64,000 bases of DNA, taken from positions 5,233,501-5,297,500 of the forward strand of contig NZ_JAFEJA010000001.1 of the NCBI RefSeq assembly GCF_016919245.1, in the 5' to 3' direction. The DNA is from Streptomyces zhihengii. GTDB taxonomy: Bacteria > Actinomycetota > Actinomycetes > Streptomycetales > Streptomycetaceae. Position numbers and translations under genes: made by a program. Below, in pieces: positions 63,951 to 64,000 of this stretch. Every line of letters begins with the position of its first letter. Position 1 is the first letter of the stretch. The notes below the pieces were generated by a model, which was not told the origin of the DNA, searched no databases, and worked only from the letters and a program-made list of their open reading frames with translations.

Positions 63951-64000
63951 GCGACGGACGGTATGCCCGATTCGCGGCAGGTTGGGGGACCGGCTCGGCG

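Overview
The window is high-GC chromosomal DNA from a Streptomyces species. The evidence is the dense GTG/TTG starts, very high G+C in third codon positions, the bld-pathway gene adpA with an in-frame TTA codon, the desferrioxamine operon desABCD with desEF, cdgA, chitinases, and DasR-like and CebR-like operators. The gene order (ehu-like transporter, cdgA, chitinase, cebREFG, orn-adpA, glmS, hexosaminidase, desABCD, desEF, leucine catabolism operon) looks like the conserved core of a Streptomyces chromosome. I recognise no phage, plasmid, IS element or CRISPR array.

Layout. 1-8.5 kb: the end of a LuxR-type regulator, a secreted phospholipase A2, a tRNA-Lys, an IclR regulator, a four-gene EhuBCDA-like ABC importer, a membrane protein, an Asp/Glu-racemase-fold (EutA-like) protein without cysteines, and a flavin monooxygenase-like protein. 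8.5-14.2 kb: a secreted GH18 chitinase, the c-di-GMP enzyme CdgA, a secreted M6-type metalloprotease and a second identical tRNA-Lys. 14.2-19.6 kb: a primase-polymerase-like protein, a small protein, and a tight three-gene operon (Fe-S RecB/Cas4-like nuclease, protein of unknown function, Upf1/Dna2-like SF1B helicase). This operon is the best candidate here for an undescribed system. 19.5-25.4 kb: PAP2 and histidine phosphatases, an XRE regulator, a second primase-polymerase-like protein, a spermidine-synthase-like protein and a proline-rich exported protein. 25.5-33.7 kb: a two-component system, a CBM2-GH18 chitinase, and the divergent cebEFG / cebR sugar-uptake locus with a perfect CebR box.

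33.7-41.7 kb: tRNA-His, orn, adpA (TTA codon), a small membrane protein, a universal stress protein, a YaaH-type acetate transporter, glmS and two coupled proteins of unknown function. 41.8-52 kb: a DasR-box-associated GH20 hexosaminidase, desABCD, a ~0.7 kb tandem-repeat tract, then desEF, both des units with iron boxes. 52.2-58.7 kb: a leucine/isovalerate degradation operon (carboxyltransferase, biotin carboxylase, HMG-CoA lyase, acyl-CoA dehydrogenase) with a divergent TetR regulator. 58.9-64 kb: a conserved phosphatase-annotated protein, a NarL-type response regulator broken by two frameshifts beside its apparently intact kinase, and a CDF cation transporter.

Common themes are chitin/GlcNAc use (two GH18 enzymes, GH20, glmS, DasR-like boxes), siderophore-mediated iron uptake, and developmental control (adpA, cdgA). 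All calls come from reading the sequence. No database search was run, so names rest on motifs, operon structure and recalled family features.
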